NCBI GenBank assembly: GCA_963623095.1
Contig: CAVFKD010000011.1
Span: 1 to 44,226 of the forward strand
Source of the DNA: UBA3210 sp963623095
GTDB lineage: Bacteria; Bacillota_I; Bacilli_A; RFN20; CAG-449
Length of the DNA: 44,226 nucleotides
Direction of reading: 5' to 3'
Below are positions 35,197 through 42,749 of the stretch, one piece after another. The notes beneath the pieces are model-generated. The model did no database searches. It saw nothing but the letters and a program-made list of their open reading frames with translations, and had not been told where the DNA came from. The position numbers and the translations under genes were made by a program. Positions within the stretch are counted from its first letter, which is position 1. The number at the start of each line of letters is the position of its first letter.

Positions 35197-36072
35197 TTAA
35201 ATCTCCATACATGTTTCATCATTATCTCTATCAAATGATTCAACCATTGTAAGGCCATAGCCAATTAAATTTGCGAATGCATTAACAATGTAGAAAATAA
35301 TAATTCCACTTGCGAATATTGCATATGTACGAATGGAAGCAAATTCTTCTGCGAGACTTCCTTCACCATTATATGAACCTATTTGTTGCGCTAAATCAAT
35401 TACTCCTCTTAAATGTCCAAGAGTAAAAGTATTCATAGTTGCATATTTTAATTCAAATGGTGTTCTTAATGCTTTATTAGGTTCCATCATTTTTACCATA
35501 AGATCATATAACTTAAATGAATAAGCAAAGATGATTGTAAATCCTAATGTTAGAAAGATAATACCATTTGTAATCATACAAGCTAAGGAAGAATATTTAG
35601 TTAATTTACCATGTCTATTTTCAATAAACATACCTAAGCTTATTAAGAATAACGCAAAAGATGAGAATATTACGCAGATGAAATATACATTGCTAAATGC
35701 ATTCATCCAGTTGATATTACCGCTGCTATATAAAGAAGTTCTATTAACATTACCAAAGCATAAAAACCAAATAATAATTACAATATTGGCTGCTTTTGAA
35801 GCAGTTAAAACAATACCGCCAGTTTTTGTTATAAAATTCTTCTTGCTACAAATAATAACTCCTATTGCCATAGCTAAAATAAAGAAGCAAGCAATTAAAT
35901 ATACATAACTTGAAGCACAAAATGATGTATAGTTATCAAGTCCGGAAGAAGAAGTAATTGAAGAGTTTTTTAAATCAGTTCTTGAGAAAGAAAAATAACT
36001 TGCAATTTCTAATATAAATCCAAATAGTCCTAGTATTAGGAAGTATGAAAATCTCATTTTCAATTTTTTCAT
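35197..36072 (-). CDS. Multi-pass membrane protein of unknown function
   Basis: The product has 291 residues with about six hydrophobic helices (near 8-30, 50-72, 84-106, 123-148, 160-188 and 245-272), a short basic N-terminus and an acidic C-terminal tail. I do not recognise a family. It heads the operon with the acyl-ACP thioesterase, ung, pseudouridine synthase and HAD phosphatase; it has a GAGGTGAT ribosome binding site and a strong promoter. Confidence 0.8.
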   Translation of the reverse strand: MKKLKMRFSYFLILGLFGFILEIASYFSFSRTDLKNSSITSSSGLDNYTSFCASSYVYLIACFFILAMAIGVIICSKKNFITKTGGIVLTASKAANIVIIIWFLCFGNVNRTSLYSSGNINWMNAFSNVYFICVIFSSFALFLISLGMFIENRHGKLTKYSSLACMITNGIIFLTLGFTIIFAYSFKLYDLMVKMMEPNKALRTPFELKYATMNTFTLGHLRGVIDLAQQIGSYNGEGSLAEEFASIRTYAIFASGIIIFYIVNAFANLIGYGLTMVESFDRDNDETCMEI

Positions 36073-36086
36073 AAAAAAATCACCTC

Positions 36087-36128
36087 ATAATTTATATAAA
36101 TTATACAAGGAATAAAATATCACTTCAA
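36087..36128 (-). promoter_or_regulatory. Promoter of the five-gene ung operon with 18-bp palindrome
   Basis: On the minus strand a -35 TTGAAG (36123-36128) and a perfect -10 TATAAT (36100-36105) are 17 bp apart. An 18-bp perfect palindrome (arms ATAATTTAT / ATAAATTAT, 36087-36104) covers the -10 and the predicted start. It may be an operator, but it is made only of A and T. Confidence 0.65.
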
Positions 36129-36190
36129 CAACTTTAAAAATGATGTAAATTTTCTGAAATACACTTTCTTATTATCATCAATTATCAACC

Positions 36191-36265
36191 TTGATTTTTA
36201 AAAAATAAATTCCTATAATTTTCTCACATTAGCAAATAAGAATAAAATAAGTCATCACTTATTTT
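36191..36265 (+). promoter_or_regulatory. Promoter and leader hairpin of the Y-family polymerase gene
   Basis: A -35 TTGATT (36191-36196) and a perfect -10 TATAAT (36214-36219) are 17 bp apart. About 18 nt after the predicted start is a perfect inverted repeat with 9-bp arms (AAAATAAGT / ACTTATTTT, 4-nt centre, 36244-36265), 32 nt before the ATG. No Bacillus-type LexA box (CGAAC-N4-GTTCG) is visible, so an SOS link is not supported; the repeat could be an operator or an mRNA hairpin. Confidence 0.65.
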
Positions 36266-36297
36266 TCTTGTACTCATTTTTAGAAACGGAGGTAATT

Positions 36298-37542
36298 ATG
36301 GATAAATATATTATGTGTATTGATTTTAAATCCTTTTATGCCTCAGTTGAATGCGTTGATAGAAATTTAGATCCTTTTACGACTAAATTAGTAGTCGCAG
36401 ATAAATCTCATGGTACAGGTTCAATTATTCTAGCCGTATCACCTTATTTAAAATCTTTTGGTGTTCCTTCTAGACTTAGAATATTCGAATTACCAGATAT
36501 GGATGATATCATTTTTGCCAAGCCTAGAATGTCTAGATATATGGAAGTAGCTTCAAAAGCTATCAAGATATTTTTAAGACATGTTTGTTATGATGATATC
36601 CATGTTTATTCTATTGATGAATCATTCATCGATATTACTCATTATCTTCTTGCGAGTAAAAAAAGTCCCATTGAATTTTCTAAAATGATTAAGGATGAAA
36701 TCTTTGATGAATTAGGTTTAACTACAACTGTTGGTTTAGCTCCAAATATGTTTTTGGCCAAAGTAGCCTTAGATGTGGAATCAAAACATGTCGAAAATGG
36801 GATTGCTTATTGGACATATGACGATGTTAAAAACAAATTGCAAAAAGTTACACCTCTCCATAAGATTTGGTCCATTGGTCCTGCGATGGAAGCAAAATTA
36901 AATAAATTAGGTATCTACACATTAAAAGATGTCGCAGATTTACCTAAAGAATATTTTGTCTCTAAATTTGGTGTTATTGGAGGAGAACTCTACGATCATG
37001 CCAATGGCATTGATACAACTGATATTAGAGAAAAATATGTTCCTTCCAATCACTCTATCACAAGTGGTCAGGTATTAATGAAAGATTATTCTTATAAAGA
37101 TATTCCTTTATTAATCCGTGAGATGAGCGATGATTTATTATTTAGATTAAGAAAAGAAGGCAAATTAGCGAGAAAAGTAGGACTTTATATTGGATATTCA
37201 AAAGAAATCCACGGAGGTTTTGCAACTAAAAAACAACTTATTAATTACTCTGATGATAATGATGAAATATATAACGCATTACTTGTTTTATTTAATGAAA
37301 ATATAAAGGATTATCCGATTAGAAGAATCTCATTATCGTTAGATGAATTAATATCGTCTCCTTATTATAGGCCTAACTTGCTTAGTGATATTTCTTCTCA
37401 AGAAAAGAAAAGGTCTTTAAATAATACCATTGACGCGATTAAAGAAAAATATGGTATGAACGCAATTATCCGTGTTGATCAATTACTAGAAAATTCCACA
37501 ATCATCGATAGACATAGTAAAATTGGAGGACACGCAAAATGA
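36298..37542 (+). CDS. Y-family DNA polymerase (UvrX/DinB type)
   Basis: Translesion DNA polymerase, 414 residues. Catalytic acids are in IDFKSFYASVE (Asp9) and SIDESFID (Asp107, Glu108). The palm-fingers region, helix-hairpin-helix thumb (LHKIWSIGPAMEAKLNKLGI) and little-finger domain follow in family order. The sequence is closer to the Gram-positive UvrX/YqjW group (with LVVADKSHGTGSIILAVSP) than to chromosomal DinB. I use the ATG at 36298, with GGAGG 5 nt upstream, not the longer in-frame start at 36268. Its TGA stop overlaps the start of the next gene as ATGA. Confidence 0.93.
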   Translation: MDKYIMCIDFKSFYASVECVDRNLDPFTTKLVVADKSHGTGSIILAVSPYLKSFGVPSRLRIFELPDMDDIIFAKPRMSRYMEVASKAIKIFLRHVCYDDIHVYSIDESFIDITHYLLASKKSPIEFSKMIKDEIFDELGLTTTVGLAPNMFLAKVALDVESKHVENGIAYWTYDDVKNKLQKVTPLHKIWSIGPAMEAKLNKLGIYTLKDVADLPKEYFVSKFGVIGGELYDHANGIDTTDIREKYVPSNHSITSGQVLMKDYSYKDIPLLIREMSDDLLFRLRKEGKLARKVGLYIGYSKEIHGGFATKKQLINYSDDNDEIYNALLVLFNENIKDYPIRRISLSLDELISSPYYRPNLLSDISSQEKKRSLNNTIDAIKEKYGMNAIIRVDQLLENSTIIDRHSKIGGHAK

Positions 37543-37880
37543 GAAAGAAATTAGTTAAAGAAGAAAAATCATCTCAAAGAGGGATGAAGAAATACCAACC
37601 TTATGATGCTTTAGAAGGTTTTAGTGAAGTAATTGAAAATACAATGAAGGAAGCAACATTCATTGATAAACCTATTTTAAGTGAAGAACAAGAATTAGAA
37701 ATTAATGATAAGTTATTATCTTACAATCACGATAATGTCAAAGTAAAATATTATTCACTTGGTGAGATAAAGGAAGTTGAAGGCATTATTAATAGCATTG
37801 ATTATTTAAATAAAAAATTAAAGATTAGCAATACCACTATTTTTCTTACAAATTTACTCGATATTCAATTTATTAATTAA
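37539..37880 (+). CDS. YolD-like protein
   Basis: The product has 113 residues and resembles the YolD-like family: a PYDALEGFSEVI start block and a C-terminal VKYYSLGEIKEVEGIINSID barrel-like part. In Bacilli such genes are paired with UvrX-type Y-family polymerases, exactly as here, and are thought to act with or regulate them. The ATG overlaps the polymerase stop, so the two are co-translated. The identification rests on motif shape plus context. Confidence 0.78.
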   Translation: MRKKLVKEEKSSQRGMKKYQPYDALEGFSEVIENTMKEATFIDKPILSEEQELEINDKLLSYNHDNVKVKYYSLGEIKEVEGIINSIDYLNKKLKISNTTIFLTNLLDIQFIN

Positions 37881-37920
37881 AATTTAAACTAATTATTGTA
37901 TAATAATTTTGGTGATAAAA

Positions 37921-38640
37921 ATGGAAGTTAAATCTTATAAAAAAGATGCGTTTTATTCTTACGCGTTAGGAGCGTTTCCTACAATTGAATTATTAAAAAA
38001 TAGACCTGAAGATGTATTAAAAATCGTTGTTCATACTTCTTTTACAAACAAAGATGCATTAAATCTCATCAATGAATTAAGAGGAAGAACAGAGATTGAA
38101 TACAATGATAAATTAATCAATAAATTATCTCCAAAAGGTAATTGTTATGTTATTGGTATATTCAAAAAATATTATACAAAGTTAGAATCTAAAGATCACA
38201 TTGTCTTAGTCAATCCTTCAGATATGGGTAATTTAGGTACAATTATCCGTTCTAGTTTAGGTTTTGGTATTAATAATATCGCGATAATAAAACCTGGCGT
38301 TGATATCTTTGATCCAAAAGTTATTAGAGCTTCAATGGGTGCGATATTTTCAATAAATATCTCTTATTTCCCTACTTATGAAGATTATTGCCAAGCTTTT
38401 AAAGATCATGAAAAAAGAACATTTATGCTTCAAGCTAAAAAGACATTACAAGAAACAACTTTTTCTAAAGACAAACTAACATCTTTAGTATTTGGTAATG
38501 AAGCAACAGGTTTAGATCATTCATTATTAGATGAAAATAGTATTATTATTTCCCATAGTAATAAGATCGATTCATTAAATTTACCTTCTTCACTTGCGAT
38601 TGCTTTATACGAATTCAATAAGCAAAAAGGTAAAAATTAA
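37921..38640 (+). CDS. TrmH/SpoU-family RNA 2'-O-methyltransferase
   Basis: Predicted RNA ribose methyltransferase, 239 residues. The SPOUT motifs are present: NLGTIIRSS, VFGNEATGLD and DSLNLPSSLAIALYEF. The N-terminal 90 residues are unlike the L30e domain of RlmB. I chose the ATG at 37921 because GGTGAT lies 4-5 nt upstream, over the TTG at 37909. The target RNA is unknown. A TATAAT at 37899-37904 may be a -10 but would leave almost no leader; read-through from the polymerase pair is also possible. Confidence 0.88.
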   Translation: MEVKSYKKDAFYSYALGAFPTIELLKNRPEDVLKIVVHTSFTNKDALNLINELRGRTEIEYNDKLINKLSPKGNCYVIGIFKKYYTKLESKDHIVLVNPSDMGNLGTIIRSSLGFGINNIAIIKPGVDIFDPKVIRASMGAIFSINISYFPTYEDYCQAFKDHEKRTFMLQAKKTLQETTFSKDKLTSLVFGNEATGLDHSLLDENSIIISHSNKIDSLNLPSSLAIALYEFNKQKGKN

Positions 38641-38659
38641 GTTAAAATAAGCAATTTTG

Positions 38660-38691
38660 AGCGTTTATATCTTTGATATAAATGCTTTTTT
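38660..38691 (+). terminator. Terminator of the TrmH-family gene
   Basis: A 12-bp stem (AGCGTTTATATC / GATATAAATGCT, one G-T pair, 3-nt loop) is followed by TTTTTT. It starts 20 nt after the stop codon. Confidence 0.87.
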
Positions 38692-38692
38692 C

Positions 38693-38721
38693 TTGAAAAT
38701 CAATAATATATACTATATTAT
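38693..38721 (+). promoter_or_regulatory. Promoter of the four-TM protein gene at 38745
   Basis: A -35 TTGAAA (38693-38698) and a -10 TATTAT (38716-38721) are 17 bp apart, 23 nt before the ATG and directly after the preceding terminator. Confidence 0.7.
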
Positions 38722-38744
38722 TTTTAAGAAAGGAAAATTTAACA

Positions 38745-39749
38745 ATGAAAAAATTACTAAAATTTCTCGGTATCGGTTTATTTTCTAACCGCAAATTAAT
38801 TGATGAATCAGAAGAACATTCATATATATCAGCTTTTGTTATATTATTTATCTCTTTAATTATATCTTTATTACCAATATTCGTCAGTGTTATGAACACT
38901 CACGGGGGAGCATTAGTCACTGCTTCTACTAATGGAGGTATGGATAATACATTAACAGTATTCTCTAAATATCTTTCTGATAATAAAGATTCAGTAAATT
39001 TAAAGATTGATGAAAATGGTAAAGTTGATGTTGATAATTCACACTTCGCAGATGGTTCAAAAGAATATGTAGTCTACATCAAGCAACCAGTTGATGGTGT
39101 TGACACTGATAAAGAAGTTCTTGCAGTTAGAATTTGTTCAAACGATCAAGCAGCAACTTGGCAAAAACATTATGCAGAAGGTAAACATTCTACAGAAGAT
39201 GTAGTAAGTGAAACTCCTAGATCATATTTAATTATTACTGAAGATAACTTATATTTAGGTTCTTATTTAAATACTGCGAAAAATACATTAAGTGAAGATA
39301 AATTATCAATCACTACTCAAGCATCATTAAATAATTCACTTACAGGTTTCCACGCAAACGCAAAAGGAACTGACTTCACTACTTTATATGGTGATGGTTA
39401 TACTAGCGCAACTACTAACTGGGCTAATTTCTTAACACTTGAATATAACACAGTTAAGTACAATACATTATGGGTTAACTTAGGTATCTTACTTGGTATC
39501 AATGCAGGTATCGTATTAATTGTTTCATTACTCTTAATGATTTTAACAAGATTAAAATCTTCTCAAGGTGTAAGACTCAATTATCCTCAAGCATTCAAAG
39601 TTATTTGTTTCGCAAGCTTATCTCCAGCGATTATTGGTATGGCATTAGGTTTCTTCATTACAATGTTCGCACAAATCGGATTCGTATTATGTTTAGGCTT
39701 AAGATCAACATTCTTAAGTATGAAAGCTTCAAGACCAGAAAGCGAATAA
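38745..39749 (+). CDS. Membrane protein with large extracytoplasmic domain, possibly DUF1189-like
   Basis: The product has 334 residues: one N-terminal TM helix (about 28-50), an extracytoplasmic domain of about 185 residues, then two to three TM helices (about 241-266 and 285-320). The overall plan and the LNYPQAFKVICFASLSPAIIG segment recall DUF1189 proteins, but I am not sure of that. The gene stands alone between its own promoter and terminator. AGAAAGG is the ribosome binding site. Confidence 0.8.
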   Translation: MKKLLKFLGIGLFSNRKLIDESEEHSYISAFVILFISLIISLLPIFVSVMNTHGGALVTASTNGGMDNTLTVFSKYLSDNKDSVNLKIDENGKVDVDNSHFADGSKEYVVYIKQPVDGVDTDKEVLAVRICSNDQAATWQKHYAEGKHSTEDVVSETPRSYLIITEDNLYLGSYLNTAKNTLSEDKLSITTQASLNNSLTGFHANAKGTDFTTLYGDGYTSATTNWANFLTLEYNTVKYNTLWVNLGILLGINAGIVLIVSLLLMILTRLKSSQGVRLNYPQAFKVICFASLSPAIIGMALGFFITMFAQIGFVLCLGLRSTFLSMKASRPESE

Positions 39750-39756
39750 CATTAAC

Positions 39757-39789
39757 AAGAAGTTCACAATATGTGAGCTTCTTTTTTTT
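39757..39789 (+). terminator. Terminator of the gene at 38745
   Basis: An 11-bp stem (AAGAAGTTCAC / GTGAGCTTCTT, one T-G pair, 5-nt loop) is followed by a run of T. It begins 8 nt after the stop codon. Confidence 0.9.
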
Positions 39790-39802
39790 GTAAATTAAAA
39801 GC

Positions 39803-39818
39803 CATAGTTTTAACTATG
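39803..39818. repeat. Inverted repeat between convergent genes
   Basis: A perfect inverted repeat with 7-bp arms (CATAGTT / AACTATG) and a 2-bp centre, followed by a T-rich tract on the plus strand. It could be a back-up terminator. The rest of 39820-39918 shows nothing coding, only an imperfect 19-bp direct repeat (39839-39857 and 39890-39908, 15 matches). Confidence 0.45.
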
Positions 39819-39911
39819 CTAATTTTTATTTTCTTTCGACCCCATAGGATTTAAGAGTTTTTACTTGTTTTTTTATACTATTCTCATAAACCCTATAAGT
39901 TTTAAGAAAGG

Positions 39912-39943
39912 CAAAAGAAAAGAAGGCATTTTATTGCCTTCTT
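39912..39943 (-). terminator. Terminator of the sugar dehydrogenase-like gene
   Basis: On the minus strand a perfect 9-bp stem (AAGAAGGCA / TGCCTTCTT, 6-nt loop, 39920-39943) is followed by TTTCTTTTG. It begins about 19 nt after the stop codon. Confidence 0.87.
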
Positions 39944-39962
39944 AGTGTTTAACATTTATTAA

Positions 39963-41264
39963 TTATCTTACTTTCTTACCAATTGCGTAATAAGTAACAT
40001 TTGGTAATTTAAGTGGATTTAATACTGCTTTACCATCAAATACAGTAGGATGTTTCATATATTCACAGATTTGTTCATCTGTTAAATTCTTGAATTCTTC
40101 TGAATCATTTAAGAAGATTGCATAATCACATGTTCTTAATGCTTCTTCTAATGTGATTGCATAAGTTAAATGTTGATCAGATTTCATCTTCTTTCTAAAT
40201 GCTGCCGCGGTTGTAGGAACTGAATCGTATGCGACAACCTTTGCATCTTCAGAAAGTAATTTTTCAACAACTTTAAATGCTGGAGATTCTCTAATATCTT
40301 CTGCATTACCTTTATAAGATAAGCCTAATACAGCGAACTTTCTACCTGCACATCCACTTGTAACTTCACTGATTTTGTTAACTAATGCATCTGGACGTTC
40401 ATCATTTACTTTATAAGCTGCATTAACAATTGATAATTTAACGCTATTCTCTTTTGCGAGTTCTTGTAATACTCTAGTATCTTGTGGAATACCAGGGCCA
40501 CCAAAGCCAACGCCTGAAGATAAATACTTATTACCAATTCTTTGGTCTAAACCAATACCAAAGCTAACTTGTTGAATATCTGCGCCAACTTTATCGCATA
40601 AGTCTGCGATTTCATTGATATATGAAAGTTTAACTGCGAGATAAGCATTCGCTGCATATTTAATTAATTCTGCAGATTCAGGTGAAACGAATAATAATGG
40701 AGCATCAAAGCCTCTATATAATTCTTTCATAACGTTCTTTGCGTTGTTTGTAGAAACACCAACAACAATTCTTGCAGGTGTTAACATATCTTTCATCGCA
40801 GTACCTTGTGATAAGAATTCTGGGTTAGAAACAACATCAACTTTGAATTTGTGTTCTAAGCAAGTTTCCATATATTCTTTCATCGCTCTATTTGTACCAA
40901 CTGGAACTGTTGTTCTTAAAATAACAGTAACATCTTGATTGATATATTTACATGCTTCTTTTGCAACTGCATATAAAGGAGCCATATCTAATTGACCTGG
41001 TTCACTTTCTTTTAATTCAATACATAACATTAAGCAGTTTGCATCATAAATTGAATCACGGTATTCAGATGTAAAACGGATATTAACATCATTCTTAGCG
41101 AGTATTTCTTCTAATTTATATTCATTCTTTACTACTTCGTTTCTTCTTAATGCTGCAATCTTCTTCTTATCAGAATCAAGGGCAAATACTTGATGTCCTT
41201 TTTCTGCGAAGCCGACAGTATTAACAAGTCCGACAAAATCCATTCCAATAATTGTAATTTTCAT
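39963..41264 (-). CDS. UDP-glucose/GDP-mannose dehydrogenase family protein, catalytic residues altered
   Basis: Full-length homologue (433 residues) of NAD-dependent nucleotide-sugar dehydrogenases such as UDP-glucose 6-dehydrogenase. The three family domains are present: a Rossmann domain (1-190), a central helical domain with ELIKYAANAYLAVKLSYINEIA, and a C-terminal UDP-binding domain with LGLSYKGNAEDIRESPAFK. However, key residues differ. The Rossmann motif GxGxxG reads GMDFVG (7-12). The nucleophile motif GGxCxPKD reads GGPGIPQD, so the catalytic Cys is Gly258 and the Lys is Gln. The usual PEFLREG reads PEFLSQG. Normal oxidation to the uronic acid is therefore unlikely. The reading frame is intact and has a good promoter, so it seems to be a maintained pseudoenzyme or an enzyme with a new reaction. 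Confidence 0.92.
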   Translation of the reverse strand: MKITIIGMDFVGLVNTVGFAEKGHQVFALDSDKKKIAALRRNEVVKNEYKLEEILAKNDVNIRFTSEYRDSIYDANCLMLCIELKESEPGQLDMAPLYAVAKEACKYINQDVTVILRTTVPVGTNRAMKEYMETCLEHKFKVDVVSNPEFLSQGTAMKDMLTPARIVVGVSTNNAKNVMKELYRGFDAPLLFVSPESAELIKYAANAYLAVKLSYINEIADLCDKVGADIQQVSFGIGLDQRIGNKYLSSGVGFGGPGIPQDTRVLQELAKENSVKLSIVNAAYKVNDERPDALVNKISEVTSGCAGRKFAVLGLSYKGNAEDIRESPAFKVVEKLLSEDAKVVAYDSVPTTAAAFRKKMKSDQHLTYAITLEEALRTCDYAIFLNDSEEFKNLTDEQICEYMKHPTVFDGKAVLNPLKLPNVTYYAIGKKVR

Positions 41265-41291
41265 TCTTTAATTACCTCCAATTATTTTTTT

Positions 41292-41345
41292 GCATAATCA
41301 TTATGCCATAATGTAAGTTTTATCTCAAATTAAGAGCGCTTACAT
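41292..41345 (-). promoter_or_regulatory. Promoter and operator-like sites of the sugar dehydrogenase-like gene
   Basis: On the minus strand a -35 TTGAGA (41323-41328) and an extended -10 TGGCATAAT (hexamer 41300-41305) are 17 bp apart. A 15-bp perfect inverted repeat (GCATAAT-C-ATTATGC, 41292-41306) covers the -10. Directly upstream of the -35, ATGTAAGCGCTCTTAA (41330-41345) matches the catabolite response element consensus WTGNAANCGNWNNCAW at all but one fixed position. Arms ATGTAAG/CTTACAT also flank the -35 at 41311-41317 and 41339-41345. GGAGG precedes the ATG. The rest of the non-coding stretch up to 41569 shows only an AAGATTTT/AAAATCTT repeat (41352-41369). Confidence 0.65.
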
Positions 41346-41584
41346 GACATCAAGATTTTGAAAAATCTTATTATTTTCTTAATAAAGACTATTTAAAAAG
41401 CAAAAATATCCACATATATAATATAACAAATCAAAATAATTTACAAGATGGCAATTTTTGTTAAAAAGTACAAAAGTGCCTATTTTGTTACTTATAACTT
41501 TATATTAATTTTATTTATAGTTAATAAAATCGTGAAAATTAATTTTAATTAAGTTATATTTATTATTGATTGGAGATTAATGCC

Positions 41585-41923
41585 ATGGAATATAAAGAAT
41601 GGAACAATTTAAAGAAAATAGTTGATGAAAAGAACAAATTCACACCTTGTTTTGAATATGAAAATAAAGATCGTTTCTATATTGAACCTTCGTTTTATTT
41701 ACAATTACAAGGAGTAAAACTTCATTATGAAGATAGATATGATGATGTTATAAAAGAAATGGAAAAAGTTGTTAAAGAAAACCATTTAGTTGTTTTTGAA
41801 GCAGATGAAGAAAGCCAAATAACTTTTGTTGATGATGCAATATATTTAACAATCCAAGATGTATTAAATAGATTAAGAATCTTCATTGAAGATAAATCTA
41901 GAGGTTCTGATTATGGGGATTAA
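41585..41923 (+). CDS. Small protein of unknown function
   Basis: The product has 112 residues, acidic, without signal peptide or TM helix. I recognise no family; the sequence has a VVKENHLVVFEADEESQIT strand-like segment and a helical end. The start is uncertain: GGAG at 41572-41575 is 9 nt before the in-frame ATG at 41585, which I prefer over an in-frame TTG at 41570. The 3' end overlaps the following HAD gene by 11 nt, so the two are translationally coupled. Confidence 0.72.
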   Translation: MEYKEWNNLKKIVDEKNKFTPCFEYENKDRFYIEPSFYLQLQGVKLHYEDRYDDVIKEMEKVVKENHLVVFEADEESQITFVDDAIYLTIQDVLNRLRIFIEDKSRGSDYGD

Positions 41924-42749
41924 TAAATATCTTGCCAGCGTTGATTTAGATGCGACATTATTAAAAGATGATAAAACTATCTCAGAATATTCAAAAAATT
42001 ATATAAAAAAATTTGTCGAAGATGGCAATTATTTTGTAATAAACACTGGTCGTCCTTTTCAAAGCGCGATTGATTTTTTAAAAATGTTAGGAATAAATCA
42101 ACCAGTTATTGTTAATAATGGAGGTGCGATTGTTTATTTTGATGAAGCATATACCAAAGTTATTGATTATAAAGTCTTTTCAATGGATATAAATATTGTT
42201 AAAGAATTTAATAAAGAAGTTAAGCCTTATTTAAATACTGCATTGATCACTTCTTTATTTAATATATATAGTTATGATTTCTCTTTATGTCCTTTTTGGG
42301 TATTGCATGAAAGTAATTTTGTTAAATTCATTGAAGGAGATGTAGCTACATTATTAAATCATGAGCCTATAAGAAGCGAATATTATGTAAAAGAAGCATA
42401 TATTAATGAATTTTTAAATGTTTTAGAAAAATATAAATCTTATTTTAATATCATCGACTGGGGTAATCATGAAGGTGATGTTCATTCATTTGAAGTCACT
42501 TCTAAAAATGGTAATAAAGGCGATACAATGCTATATTTAGCTTCAAGTCTCAATATACCTACTTCCAACATATTCTCTTTTGGTGATCAATTAAACGATT
42601 TAGATATGATTGAAAAAGCCGGAGATGGGGTCGCGATGATTAACGCAAGAGATGAAGTAAAAGCCAAAGCAAAAAGCATTACTAGATATTCTAATAATGA
42701 AGATGGTGTTGTTAATTATTTAATTGAAGCATTAAAGAATCGAATTTAA
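41913..42749 (+). CDS. Cof-type HAD hydrolase
   Basis: Predicted phosphatase of the HAD IIB (Cof) subfamily, 278 residues. The nucleophile motif is DLDATLL (Asp11, Asp13), with Ala where almost all members have Gly; the Thr motif NTGRP and the acidic motif FGDQLNDLDMIEKAG (Asp225, Asp229) are intact, so activity is expected. The substrate is unknown; relatives act on sugar phosphates, flavins or pyridoxal phosphate. I start at the ATG at 41913 with AGAGG 8 nt upstream. The 3' end overlaps the convergent folate-enzyme gene by 18 nt. Confidence 0.92.
   Translation: MGINKYLASVDLDATLLKDDKTISEYSKNYIKKFVEDGNYFVINTGRPFQSAIDFLKMLGINQPVIVNNGGAIVYFDEAYTKVIDYKVFSMDINIVKEFNKEVKPYLNTALITSLFNIYSYDFSLCPFWVLHESNFVKFIEGDVATLLNHEPIRSEYYVKEAYINEFLNVLEKYKSYFNIIDWGNHEGDVHSFEVTSKNGNKGDTMLYLASSLNIPTSNIFSFGDQLNDLDMIEKAGDGVAMINARDEVKAKAKSITRYSNNEDGVVNYLIEALKNRI

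Noticed and set aside
36181..36297. LexA/DinR box upstream of the Y-family polymerase
   Set aside because: No sequence close to CGAAC-N4-GTTCG is present; only an unrelated 9-bp inverted repeat.
38642..38899. 85-codon open frame on the minus strand
   Set aside because: It runs over a terminator, a promoter and the start of the gene at 38745 and has no support of its own.
39839..39908. Imperfect 19-bp direct repeats (15 of 19 identical) between convergent genes
   Set aside because: Only two copies, AT-rich and not linked to any gene; chance similarity is likely.
41458..41490. Promoter TTGTTA-17-TATTTT for the gene at 41585
   Set aside because: Weak -10 and a leader of about 90 nt; several equally poor AT-rich matches exist, so none was listed.
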